Virus record (IMG/VR): IMGVR_UViG_3300043434_000965
Coordinates: 1 to 37,022 of that record
Direction: 5' to 3' (one strand)
DNA length: 37,022 nt
Source of the DNA: a virus
The position numbers were made by a program, and so were the translations under genes. Each line of letters opens with the position of its first letter. The first letter of the stretch is position 1. This document shows, in pieces, positions 1 through 6,905 of this stretch. A model generated the notes under the pieces. That model worked only from the letters and a program-made list of their open reading frames with translations. It ran no database searches and had not been told where the DNA came from.

Positions 1-1
1 C

Positions 2-235
2 ACAGGAGACGTTACCTCGCTAAGCCTGGTCCGCAGTTACCAGAGAGAGGTCGAGCGACAAAAGCTCATCATCAAGAAATCCGACTTTGCACAACAGCGC
101 CTTATGTTCGTCATCGGCGCACTCCGTTCTTTGTTAACCAATGAGAACTTCACGAACCTGTTACGTGCCGAGGGGTTGGACACATTGCCAACATTCCTAG
201 CTGAACGCGTATGGCCTAACGGAGTGGCTGTATGA
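2..235 (+). CDS. RepB-family ParB-like protein, C-terminal fragment (cut by window edge)
   Basis: Only the last 77 codons are present; the reading frame is open from base 2 and ends in TGA at 233-235. The fragment is helical and charged and contains LSLVRSYQREVERQKLI and a terminal LPTFLAERVW segment. It resembles the C-terminal helical part of the next protein (YKLVEESYGQDVLNLV..., ending with QPDVFSEFATIVE), so the two look like tandem paralogues of the plasmid-partition RepB C-terminal family. The stop overlaps the next start (ATGA), indicating an operon with coupled translation. Family assignment rests on this similarity and on context; the N-terminal ParB domain, if any, is outside the window. 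Confidence 0.55.
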   Translation, partial: TGDVTSLSLVRSYQREVERQKLIIKKSDFAQQRLMFVIGALRSLLTNENFTNLLRAEGLDTLPTFLAERVWPNGVAV

Positions 236-1110
236 GCCAGATTGCACTGGGGTTCATCCCCGACCCGATGACTGTCAACTTCGACAAGCTACTTCCAAGC
301 CGAAAACTGCCTGAAAACGTGGTCACTTCTAGGAAGTACAAACAGATCATCGAGTCACTACGCTCAGTCGGTCTGATTGAACCGCTGACCATCAGCCCCT
401 CGGCAAGCGATGGAACGCATGTGCTTCTTGATGGGCATACCAGGCTACTAGCCATGAAAGAACTCGGAATGACCGAGAGTCTTTGCCTCATATCCACGGA
501 TGATGAGACATACACATACAACAACCGGATAAACCGCTTATCAACAGTTCAAGAACACATGATGATCAAACGGGCAATCAACCGGGGAGTGTCACCAGAG
601 AAGTTGGCCAAAAGCCTGCATTTGGACATCGCCCACATCATGAAAAAAGTCAAACTGCTTGATGGCATATGCGCGGAAGCAGCAGAGCTTCTCCGCGATC
701 AGATGTTCTCAGCAAAGCTTAGCGATGTCTTGCGCCGTATGAAGCCGACAAGACAAGTCGAGTGTGTGGAGTTAATGATTTCAGCAAACAACATAACGAT
801 TCCATACGCTGAGGCATTGCTCGCAGCCTCCCCGTCTCATTTATTGGTTGGCGAGGTCAAGCCTAAGAAGGTTCGCGGAATCAATGCTGAGCAGATGCAC
901 AAGATGGAACGTGAGATGACCAATCTACAAGAACAGTACAAATTGGTCGAAGAATCCTATGGGCAGGATGTCCTGAACCTAGTGCTAGCAAAAGGATATC
1001 TGGTGCGTCTGCTTGAAAACAAAGCAGTGGCTAAATATATCCAGCAAAACCAACCTGATGTCTTTTCTGAATTCGCGACCATCGTTGAGACAGTCTCCAT
1101 GGACAAATGA
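232..1110 (+). CDS. ParB/RepB-like partition protein (292 aa)
   Basis: The protein is 292 aa. The N-terminal third carries a ParB/sulfiredoxin-like fold: residues 20-75 read KLLPSRKLPENV ... IIESLRSVGLIEPLTI ... VLLDGHTRLLAMKELG, with the DGHTR signature of the CTP/nucleotide-binding pocket. A central helical segment (about 105-145; VQEHMMIKRAINRGVSPEKLAKSL) is a likely helix-turn-helix. The C-terminus matches the RepB C-terminal type, with a coiled coil around 220-250. Family members segregate plasmids or, in chromosomal islands, regulate element maintenance. The start overlaps the upstream stop by 4 nt and its stop overlaps the next start. No ParA ATPase is visible, so a complete partition system is not shown here. 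Confidence 0.75.
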   Translation: MSQIALGFIPDPMTVNFDKLLPSRKLPENVVTSRKYKQIIESLRSVGLIEPLTISPSASDGTHVLLDGHTRLLAMKELGMTESLCLISTDDETYTYNNRINRLSTVQEHMMIKRAINRGVSPEKLAKSLHLDIAHIMKKVKLLDGICAEAAELLRDQMFSAKLSDVLRRMKPTRQVECVELMISANNITIPYAEALLAASPSHLLVGEVKPKKVRGINAEQMHKMEREMTNLQEQYKLVEESYGQDVLNLVLAKGYLVRLLENKAVAKYIQQNQPDVFSEFATIVETVSMDK

Positions 1111-2450
1111 TGCATACGAGCCAGAAAACTATCTCAACTTTAGAACTCTCAATTCCAAGCGAAGAGACAGATCCACACCGCAATGCACCAACTCCTGACC
1201 CGGCATGCTTATATGGCTTGGTAGGTGAAGTGGCCAGAGCTGGAAGCCAGGGCAATGAAACAAACCCCTTCGCGATAGCCACTAACTTTCTAGCGTACCT
1301 TTCATGCGCCATTGGGAGGGGCACCTTCTTACAGATTGGCAACACGGATCACCATGCAAGAATTTTTAGCCTTCATGTTGGTCGTTCAGGGCGTGGCAGA
1401 AAAGGCGACTCGCTATCCCTAGTCATCAAAATTGATGAGTGCATCCGGTCGCATTTGCCCGCGCTTTGTCCTCAGATACACCGAGGTGGGTTGTCTTCAA
1501 GAGAGGGACTTGCCGCCTTGATTCATGATGGATATGAGCAAGGCAGTAGTGAGGTACCTGGAGTAGATGACAAGCGACTTTGGGTAGTGGAATCAGAATT
1601 TGCGAATGTGCTCCAACAGTCCAGACGGAAGGGGAATACCCTATCTACAGCATTGCGCGACTGCTGGGATGGTGTATGCATCAAGCCTGCGACAAAGAAC
1701 AATCGAGTATTTGCAAGCAATCCCCATGTATGTCTGAGCGGAGCCATAACACCAAATGAATTAACAGCACTCATGTCATCTAAAGATCTGAGCAACGGAT
1801 TTGCCAATCGATTTCTGATCATTTGGGCAGAGCGAACAAAAATCACCGCATTCCCTCAAGCAACTTCTGTCAAAGAAATCGAATACCTCGCAAGTCGAAC
1901 ACAAGAAATATTGAACTTCGCAAAGGCAGAGGCGCATTCGGAAAATAACTGGCTACAAATGGAACTAAGCCCATCAGGGAAATGGCACTATGGGCAAATC
2001 TACCGTTCCGTTCTGGCGCAAGACTCAGGCAGTGAACGAATTAACGCAATTCTTGAACGCAGAGCACCTATGTTGCTGCGCCTTGCGATGGTCTTTGCGA
2101 TGTGTGACCTAAGCACGAAAATTGATGAAAAGCATCTTGAAGCCGCATTGGCATGGATCACCTTCTGTTCGGATTCCGTCAAATATGTCTTCTCAACTGC
2201 AAGTGAAGTTGCATTTACAGAGCGAGTGACGAAAAACTCCAACCTGTTGCTTCAGTATTTATCTAGCGGAGGCCAAGCTACCCGGAGTGACATCCTGCGC
2301 GAGTGCTTCAAGGGGCATTTGAGCAAGGTAGAAATTGACGCATGCTTGAATAACCTACTCAATACATCGCCGCCTCAAATTCAAGTCAGGCAATTAGCTC
2401 GCGTGGAAGGTAAGCCAGGTCCATCCGCTCATGTCTACAGCCTAGTTTGA
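1107..2450 (+). CDS. DUF3987-like P-loop ATPase/primase-helicase-like protein
   Basis: This 447-aa protein begins at an ATG overlapping the upstream TGA (ATGATG; the second ATG at 1110 is also possible). A degenerate Walker A region lies near residues 91-102 (VGRSGRGRKGDS), followed by RLWVVESEFANVLQQSRRKGNTLS, CLSGAITPNELTALM and NGFANRFLIIW. This order matches DUF3987 proteins of plasmids and islands, which resemble helicase/primase ATPases. The C-terminal 100 residues look like a winged-helix segment (LLQYLSSGGQATRSDIL). It is probably a replication or maintenance ATPase of a mobile element, co-transcribed with the two RepB-like genes. The classical GKS/T lysine is displaced (RKGDS), so activity is uncertain. 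The gene ends 200 bp before the convergent phage lysis genes. Confidence 0.65.
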   Translation: MMHTSQKTISTLELSIPSEETDPHRNAPTPDPACLYGLVGEVARAGSQGNETNPFAIATNFLAYLSCAIGRGTFLQIGNTDHHARIFSLHVGRSGRGRKGDSLSLVIKIDECIRSHLPALCPQIHRGGLSSREGLAALIHDGYEQGSSEVPGVDDKRLWVVESEFANVLQQSRRKGNTLSTALRDCWDGVCIKPATKNNRVFASNPHVCLSGAITPNELTALMSSKDLSNGFANRFLIIWAERTKITAFPQATSVKEIEYLASRTQEILNFAKAEAHSENNWLQMELSPSGKWHYGQIYRSVLAQDSGSERINAILERRAPMLLRLAMVFAMCDLSTKIDEKHLEAALAWITFCSDSVKYVFSTASEVAFTERVTKNSNLLLQYLSSGGQATRSDILRECFKGHLSKVEIDACLNNLLNTSPPQIQVRQLARVEGKPGPSAHVYSLV

Positions 2451-2501
2451 ACAGATTTCTCTCAATGGTTCGCAAATGTTTTCAAGGCCTCTGCAACTTT
2501 A

Positions 2502-2521
2502 AGTCATTGATTCAATTGACT
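2502..2521. repeat. Short imperfect dyad at the island/prophage boundary
   Basis: AGTC-ATTGA-T-TCAAT-t-GACT forms a nearly symmetrical 20-bp dyad in the AT-rich gap 2451-2613 between the plus-strand island genes and the convergent lysis genes. It could be a recombinase or protein binding site at the element junction, or simply the weak hairpin at the end of the DUF3987 transcript. Nothing else is recognisable in this gap apart from the terminator at 2614-2643. Confidence 0.25.
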
Positions 2522-2613
2522 ATTTAATTGTTCGCACTTTTCGCAGTAGCAAATGGAATCGATCCAGAAATGCGCCCTTTGCACACGTCACTCAGCGACT
2601 TGAAACGAAAAAG

Positions 2614-2643
2614 AGCCCGACCTGTCCTAAGACAAGCCGGGCT
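2614..2643. terminator. Bidirectional Rho-independent terminator
   Basis: A 13-bp stem (AGCCCGACCTGTC / GACAAGCCGGGCT, two wobble pairs) encloses the loop CTAA. On the minus strand it is followed by CTTTTT, and on the plus strand by a T-rich stretch (TTATTTT). It lies just past the stop of the Rz gene, so it ends the lysis transcript. It also protects the convergent plus-strand island operon. Confidence 0.85.
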
Positions 2644-2649
2644 TTATTT

Positions 2650-3147
2650 TCACGGTTCAATCATTGACTGCTCGCGGTACCACCGCTGCAACTCCACCAA
2701 CATCAGGGTGGTTTGCGCCGCATCTTTGCTCAACTGCTCGCAGCTCACCGCTCCCGAATCTCCTGAGGGAGCAGGTAGAGGGTCGGAGCGGGTTGGAGCA
2801 GCTCCGGCGGGAGATTCGGCAACGGCGGGCAGATCCCTGCCACCGGCTGTGGGGATGTTGCACACCCCGACAAAACGAGGATCAGGCAGACGCTCAGCCA
2901 GATGTTTGGATTTTTTAAGGAAGTCATTTGAAATCTCCTGATTGATTTGGGTTTGCATGAGCTTCACGTCAACCACTTGCTGCTCTAGCTTGGCGACGGA
3001 TTCAGCGTTCTTGGTCTTCTCCGCGTTCCACTCCTTATGGACATGGGACTCGCCGACCTGAATCCCGATGATCAAAGCCATCAAGAGCAACATGCCATCC
3101 ATCAACCATGACCAGTTGGCCAACAGAAATCGATTCAGCCAGTTCAT
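2650..3147 (-). CDS. Rz: Rz-like i-spanin (inner-membrane spanin subunit)
   Basis: The protein is 165 aa. A single N-terminal transmembrane anchor covers about residues 13-32 (SWLMDGMLLLMALIIGIQVG). A charged coiled coil follows at about 35-85 (KEWNAEKTKNAESVAKLEQQVVDVK). The C-terminus CEQLSKDAAQTTLMLVELQ is characteristic of Rz lysis proteins. With Rz1 it spans the periplasm and fuses inner and outer membranes in the last lysis step. The start ATG overlaps the endolysin stop (ATGA). The Rz1 gene is wholly embedded in a different frame of its 3' half, and the terminator follows directly. Confidence 0.88.
   Translation of the reverse strand: MNWLNRFLLANWSWLMDGMLLLMALIIGIQVGESHVHKEWNAEKTKNAESVAKLEQQVVDVKLMQTQINQEISNDFLKKSKHLAERLPDPRFVGVCNIPTAGGRDLPAVAESPAGAAPTRSDPLPAPSGDSGAVSCEQLSKDAAQTTLMLVELQRWYREQSMIEP
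2745..2927 (-). CDS. Rz1: Rz1-like o-spanin lipoprotein, embedded in Rz
   Basis: A 60-aa protein lies entirely inside Rz in another frame. It has a signal peptide (residues 1-20, with hydrophobic WLSVCLILVL) and a lipobox LSGC, with the acylated cysteine at about residue 22. The mature part is proline-rich (PPLPNLPPELLQPAP), as in lambda Rz1. It would sit in the inner leaflet of the outer membrane and pair with Rz. The full embedding matches the lambda arrangement and is the main reason to call it despite its small size. Confidence 0.88.
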   Translation of the reverse strand: MTSLKNPNIWLSVCLILVLSGCATSPQPVAGICPPLPNLPPELLQPAPTLYLLPQEIRER

Positions 3148-3608
3148 TTCAGACCTCCGTCAAATGAAATTAGGTTGTGTTTTTTCATTACTCCGATCAC
3201 CTTGTCCGCATAAAGCGGATCGGTGGCATAGCCAGCCTTCGCAAGTGCCCGGACAAATGCATCTGCTGTTAGGCAACTAAAGCAAGGCGCGTAGCGTTGG
3301 TTTTGCTTCAAAAAGGCTGCGTGGTCATCAATGCTGGCTTGCCAGCTTGCGTATTTGCGCCACTTGGCTGGGACAACAACCCATTGCCCCTTGATGAACT
3401 CTTTGGTTGGAAGGGTCAAGGTCTCCCCCCTCCAACGACTGTCAGCCTTGATCCCGAATAAATTGTTCCCCGTCTTGGCCAGCCCGGACTCTCCCCAGCC
3501 TGACTCGAGGGCAGCTTGTGCAATTGAGAGACTCGCGGGAACACCTGATTGCTTGGCGACCACTTGGGCCGCTTTGGCGATTTGGTCAATGAAGTCTTGA
3601 GGTTTCAA
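3144..3608 (-). CDS. Endolysin, FlgJ-type N-acetylglucosaminidase
   Basis: The protein is 154 aa and is a single glucosaminidase/mannosyl-glycoprotein endo-beta-N-acetylglucosaminidase domain. The signature SIAQAALESGWGES carries the likely catalytic Glu35, followed by GNNLFGIKAD, the Y/W-rich KWRKYASWQASIDDHAAFL and AGYATDPLYADKVIGVM. It has no signal peptide, so it should depend on the holin for release. The start is a TTG at 3608 overlapping the holin stop (TTGA), with a strong AAGGAG Shine-Dalgarno 5 nt upstream; no suitable ATG exists. It cleaves the peptidoglycan glycan strand. Confidence 0.9.
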   Translation of the reverse strand: MKPQDFIDQIAKAAQVVAKQSGVPASLSIAQAALESGWGESGLAKTGNNLFGIKADSRWRGETLTLPTKEFIKGQWVVVPAKWRKYASWQASIDDHAAFLKQNQRYAPCFSCLTADAFVRALAKAGYATDPLYADKVIGVMKKHNLISFDGGLK

Positions 3609-3988
3609 AACAACTCCTTCACATCCCTGGCCACTTCGTCGATGGTCTCATCTCTGCGTTGCTCGATGAAATTGAAAAGCCACCTCACGAGAGCCCAGCC
3701 AGGCAGTCCACAGGCAAAGATGACTCCGCCCATGGCGTACAGACCAATGGTTGAAAACGCCCAGTGGTGCAACTGGAAATACTCGACGGTGATTGCGCCA
3801 CCGCAGATGCTTGAGACGACGGTGCTGATCAGTCCCGCCGTCCATTCGCGAATGTTTCTTGGTGGGGTCATGAGCATGACAACGACCGCAGCGAGAGTTG
3901 CACCGCTGGCTGCCGCTCCCGCTGCTCCGCCAATGGCTTTGTATGCAGCTGCTGCCCCTGCGACTCCGGAGCTTGTAGGTTCTGGCAT
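3605..3988 (-). CDS. Holin-like membrane protein
   Basis: A 127-aa protein with about three hydrophobic segments: near residues 20-42 (Ala/Gly-rich, ending LAAVVVMLM), 50-70 (AGLISTVVSSICGGAITV) and 78-102 (FSTIGLYAMGGVIFACGLPGWAL). It ends in a charged tail (FIEQRRDETIDEVARDV). Size, topology and position directly before the endolysin fit a class I phage holin. ATG 3988 is preferred over an upstream GTG at 4012 because GGAG lies 7 nt before it and the GTG sits inside the terminator stem. It should form the membrane lesion that times lysis. Confidence 0.75.
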   Translation of the reverse strand: MPEPTSSGVAGAAAAYKAIGGAAGAAASGATLAAVVVMLMTPPRNIREWTAGLISTVVSSICGGAITVEYFQLHHWAFSTIGLYAMGGVIFACGLPGWALVRWLFNFIEQRRDETIDEVARDVKELF

Positions 3989-3998
3989 TGATTTCTCC

Positions 3999-4034
3999 AA
4001 AAGAAATGCCACCGTGAGCGAACTCAGGGTGGCA
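3999..4034 (-). terminator. Strong terminator between the radical SAM gene and the lysis cassette
   Basis: On the minus strand TGCCACCCTGAG and CTCACGGTGGCA form a 12-bp stem with one C-C mismatch around a UUCG loop, followed by TTTCTTTT. It lies 19 bp after the radical SAM stop and just before the holin Shine-Dalgarno. Lysis genes therefore need read-through or antitermination, or a promoter not recognised here. Confidence 0.85.
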
Positions 4035-4052
4035 GGTTATGAACTGTTTGGC

Positions 4053-5423
4053 TTAGGCCGAAACGACTGGTATTGGAAAAGGCTTCGCTTTGATCTCTTG
4101 CCGCGTTACTGGTTGGTCAGACAAACCGAAGATGTCTTTTCTGTCAGAGCGGAATTCACCCTCAATATGCACAGGGATCAAGCCCGTCAGAAACTCTATA
4201 CCTGCAGCAAAGATGGGTAACGCATCCGAGTAGGCGTTGTCACAAGATCTCTCCCAAAGCGGGCCTTCCAAGAACATGCATGCACCCTTGCATATTTGCA
4301 GCACGGGGCATTGCGGACATTCAGCACGCTTGGACCAGTGCGTTGAAGTGCGCAGCGCCACTGACGCAAGATCGCTGACGTATCCGATTCGGTGACTCTC
4401 GCCATTAGGCGCGGTTGACCGAGCACTCACGTTTTGGCAGGTCAGCACATTGCCCTTCAGGTCTACAGCGATGGAGTCAGATTTGTCCATGCCGCACTTT
4501 TGACCCAAGCTAGATGCAGGTCGATTGAATCGGATCGAATTAACGAACGACATCATGCGATCTCGCACACTGGCAATGCGAGCACTTTTGCCTTGTCTGA
4601 TGTCCTGAAACGACTGACGCCTAAAAGAGTGAAATTCATCTGACCTCAATGACAAGGCCTCACCGCCAGCGTCATAGGCGTCAACGAAACCACCTTCACC
4701 AATCATGACATTGGGATCACCGGTTAGTTCCGTGAAAAACGCCTGAATCGCAGCTCGTGACTGGTTTGATCTGTTGACCATGGCGTTGAAACTAAAACGC
4801 CCCTGAGGGGCGAGTCGTTGGTAAAGTTCAAGAATGGCTTTCTTGGTTGGAGGATCCGCCAACGGATCAGGACCACGTACATGCTGCCCGGGCCCATCGT
4901 GCGACACGGCAACAGCAAAACCCATGTCAACAAGCCATTGGTTCAAATCGGCATTGAGCAACGAGCCGTTGGTGATCACTGAAAAGCGTGCCTGCGGGTA
5001 TTTTTCGCGCAAGGCCTCAGCCAGTGGCCGCATGGTCTTGATATAGACCAGTGGCTCGCCACCCCAGAACTCGATGGCCTCGGGCGGCGAGAGAACCCAA
5101 CTATCCAGCGAGGCCATGAAACCTGTCACGTCCTCAGGATTGGTCTCATCATTGCGCTCCACGAAGCGCTGGGAGCAGTACTCGCAGGCATAGTTGCAGG
5201 ACAGGCCCAATGAAATTTTGAGGATGCGGGGTGAGGTTTTTCCAAGCGGAGCTTCCCGGGCGGTCACTGGCGCCACAGGATGTGGTGCCTGCAGAGCGGG
5301 ATCCACCGTGCGAATGACTGACAGACCCTTGAGGTCTGTCAGGCTTGAGTCCATGTTGTCATAGAGCAGTGGCACCACCATGTCATTGCGCGGGTCCAAT
5401 GCCGTGATCAGAAATTTAGCCAT
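4053..5423 (-). CDS. Radical SAM/SPASM peptide-modifying enzyme (456 aa)
   Basis: The radical SAM motif CNYACEYC gives Cys76, Cys80 and Cys83 (CxxxCxxC), which bind the 4Fe-4S cluster that cleaves S-adenosylmethionine. A GGEP motif follows at 121-124 and TNGS at 151-154. The C-terminal SPASM set is complete: Cys310, Cys329, then CPQCPVLQICKGAC (369, 372, 378, 382) and Cys394, enough for two auxiliary clusters. SPASM enzymes of this kind mature ribosomal peptides or protein side chains (for example thioether or carbon crosslinks, anSME formylglycine). The first 60 residues have no motif I recognise. The start overlaps the stop of the oxygenase gene by 8 nt (ATGGCTAA), so the two are coupled. 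The likely substrate, by context, is the Cys-rich tail fibre two genes upstream. Fold certain; substrate inferred. Confidence 0.92.
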   Translation of the reverse strand: MAKFLITALDPRNDMVVPLLYDNMDSSLTDLKGLSVIRTVDPALQAPHPVAPVTAREAPLGKTSPRILKISLGLSCNYACEYCSQRFVERNDETNPEDVTGFMASLDSWVLSPPEAIEFWGGEPLVYIKTMRPLAEALREKYPQARFSVITNGSLLNADLNQWLVDMGFAVAVSHDGPGQHVRGPDPLADPPTKKAILELYQRLAPQGRFSFNAMVNRSNQSRAAIQAFFTELTGDPNVMIGEGGFVDAYDAGGEALSLRSDEFHSFRRQSFQDIRQGKSARIASVRDRMMSFVNSIRFNRPASSLGQKCGMDKSDSIAVDLKGNVLTCQNVSARSTAPNGESHRIGYVSDLASVALRTSTHWSKRAECPQCPVLQICKGACMFLEGPLWERSCDNAYSDALPIFAAGIEFLTGLIPVHIEGEFRSDRKDIFGLSDQPVTRQEIKAKPFPIPVVSA

Positions 5424-6042
5424 CGATTCGTTCCACCTGGATGTTCAAAAGCACCTGTACAAACGGGTCGTCCCTGAGAGGGTCACCGGGATAGGGCTTT
5501 TGGAAATGAACGGCCCGGGCGTCAAAGGCCACCAGCAACCCCCTGTGAGGCTTGATCCAGTACTTGGCGTGTTGCTCCCAGGGCATCAGGCGTTTGCCAA
5601 AGCCAGATGAACGCCAGTCCGGATTGCAGATGGCAAATGCATTCGGTCCGTATTGATTGACCTGCGACTGCAGGCACTCCCCCGGATCGAGCTCCGGTCC
5701 GTTGGGGAAGTACACCGCCTGCAAATCGCACTCGTCCTCGTCCGAGTGCGGCATGATTTCCACGCCACGGGTGCGGACCACCTCGCGTCCTTGCAGACTT
5801 GTGATCAGTCCCTTCGGACCGATGAAGTCCTTTTGCAGCACGGGCAAGGCCTCTCTGGCCAGCATGGTGGCTAGTCTCACTGAGCCGTCAAAGATGTCGT
5901 GTGGCTTGCGGTCCCAAATCTCGGATCCGGTTTTCATTTGTTCATGGAGCCGCAGCAATTCCTTGCACAGGAAGTGATCAAAACTGCCACCCAGATTGAG
6001 CGCCCAGATGCCCGCCGTCGTCGGAAAGAGTTCAAGCTTCAT
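5416..6042 (-). CDS. Putative 2-oxoglutarate/Fe(II)-dependent oxygenase (208 aa)
   Basis: The sequence has an HxD...H facial triad: His99 and Asp101 in EIMPHSDEDE, and His179 in AFDARAVHFQKPYPGDP. Arg190 lies 11 residues after the distal His, where 2-oxoglutarate is bound in prolyl-hydroxylase-like enzymes. Length and predicted strand pattern (LLVAFDARAVH, PFVQVLLNIQV) fit the double-stranded beta-helix superfamily. Such enzymes hydroxylate protein side chains such as Pro, Asn or Asp. Start and stop overlap neighbours (ATGA with the upstream gene, 8 nt with radical SAM), so it belongs to the same maturation unit. Assignment is from motifs, with no close relative recognised; a non-enzymatic cupin is the alternative. 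Confidence 0.7.
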   Translation of the reverse strand: MKLELFPTTAGIWALNLGGSFDHFLCKELLRLHEQMKTGSEIWDRKPHDIFDGSVRLATMLAREALPVLQKDFIGPKGLITSLQGREVVRTRGVEIMPHSDEDECDLQAVYFPNGPELDPGECLQSQVNQYGPNAFAICNPDWRSSGFGKRLMPWEQHAKYWIKPHRGLLVAFDARAVHFQKPYPGDPLRDDPFVQVLLNIQVERIDG

Positions 6043-6896
6043 AGGAGATTCACCATCAGGTCATCGGTGCCGGAGAAATACTTGAAGCCGACCTTGATCT
6101 TGGCGTTCTCCCCCGCAACCATGCCTTCCGAACGGAAGCTTGTGGAACCCTGCCCGCCCACGGTCTTTATGCGCCGTCCCACTAGATAGCCCGCAGTTGC
6201 CTCAAGGTACACCTCTGCATTACTGTCGGTGATGGGTTCGCCCTGTGGGGTTTCCAAGCGAAATTTGATAACAACTTCATCACCAGGCAATGCATCCACT
6301 GAGGAGTCACCCACAAACCGCACTACAGGCAGCACCTCCTCGCGCACCATTGCCAGCGTGATAGCGGGTATGACATCGATGTTGGGGCTGGCTTTGATTA
6401 GAGCGGGTTCAAATACATTGAAGCCTAGGCTCCACTCCCCGATCGGGGAGGATTTGAAGGGGACCAAGATATGGCCAAGCGGGTGCGTTTGAAGGACGGA
6501 GGCGTGGTAGGCCTGTGCATCCATCTTTGAAGCAAGCGTTGCTACGTAAAGGTTGGGAGTCTGAGCGTAAAAACCCTCTGGCGTGTTGTATCGTTCCATC
6601 AGACCAACGGGGGCGTACAACATGAAGCTTGCGTGATCAGAAAACTCAGGGTGTTGCTGCAGTGTCTGCAGATCGATCGAGCGCTTATAAATTGACTCGC
6701 CAAACACGCCAAAGTCACCTCGCCACTCAGTGATCAGTTTCTCGTCAAAATACTTTCCGCCGTTTGAATGTGTGTTGTTAGGGCTTCCTACGAACTCGCG
6801 CTGCATGATTGGACGAACGCTGTATGAAAGTATTGAGCCTTCAAGCGCGACATCTAAAGCAAACGGCGGGTTTTTATTACCTGTGAAGAGTTTCAT
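6039..6896 (-). CDS. Fibre-associated protein with C-terminal Ig-like domain (285 aa)
   Basis: No family is recognised for residues 1-190. Residues about 200-285 (DALPGDEVVIKFRLETPQG ... VYLEATAGYLVG ... TSFRSEGMVAGENAKIKVGF) have the alternating-strand pattern of a bacterial Ig-like (invasin/Big-type) domain. Start choice: the first in-frame ATG (6902) touches the AGGA, whereas ATG 6896 has AGGA 6 nt upstream and is preferred. It lies between the Cys-rich fibre and the oxygenase, coupled to the latter by ATGA. It could be a structural fibre subunit, a fibre chaperone in the position usually held by tail-fibre-assembly genes, or a substrate-presenting partner of the two enzymes. Confidence 0.6.
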   Translation of the reverse strand: MKLFTGNKNPPFALDVALEGSILSYSVRPIMQREFVGSPNNTHSNGGKYFDEKLITEWRGDFGVFGESIYKRSIDLQTLQQHPEFSDHASFMLYAPVGLMERYNTPEGFYAQTPNLYVATLASKMDAQAYHASVLQTHPLGHILVPFKSSPIGEWSLGFNVFEPALIKASPNIDVIPAITLAMVREEVLPVVRFVGDSSVDALPGDEVVIKFRLETPQGEPITDSNAEVYLEATAGYLVGRRIKTVGGQGSTSFRSEGMVAGENAKIKVGFKYFSGTDDLMVNLL

Positions 6897-6905
6897 GCCC
6901 ATTCC

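Noticed and set aside
3549-4220. Plus-strand open frame across endolysin, holin and radical SAM ends
   Set aside because: It crosses three well-supported minus-strand genes and a terminator, and shows no motif.
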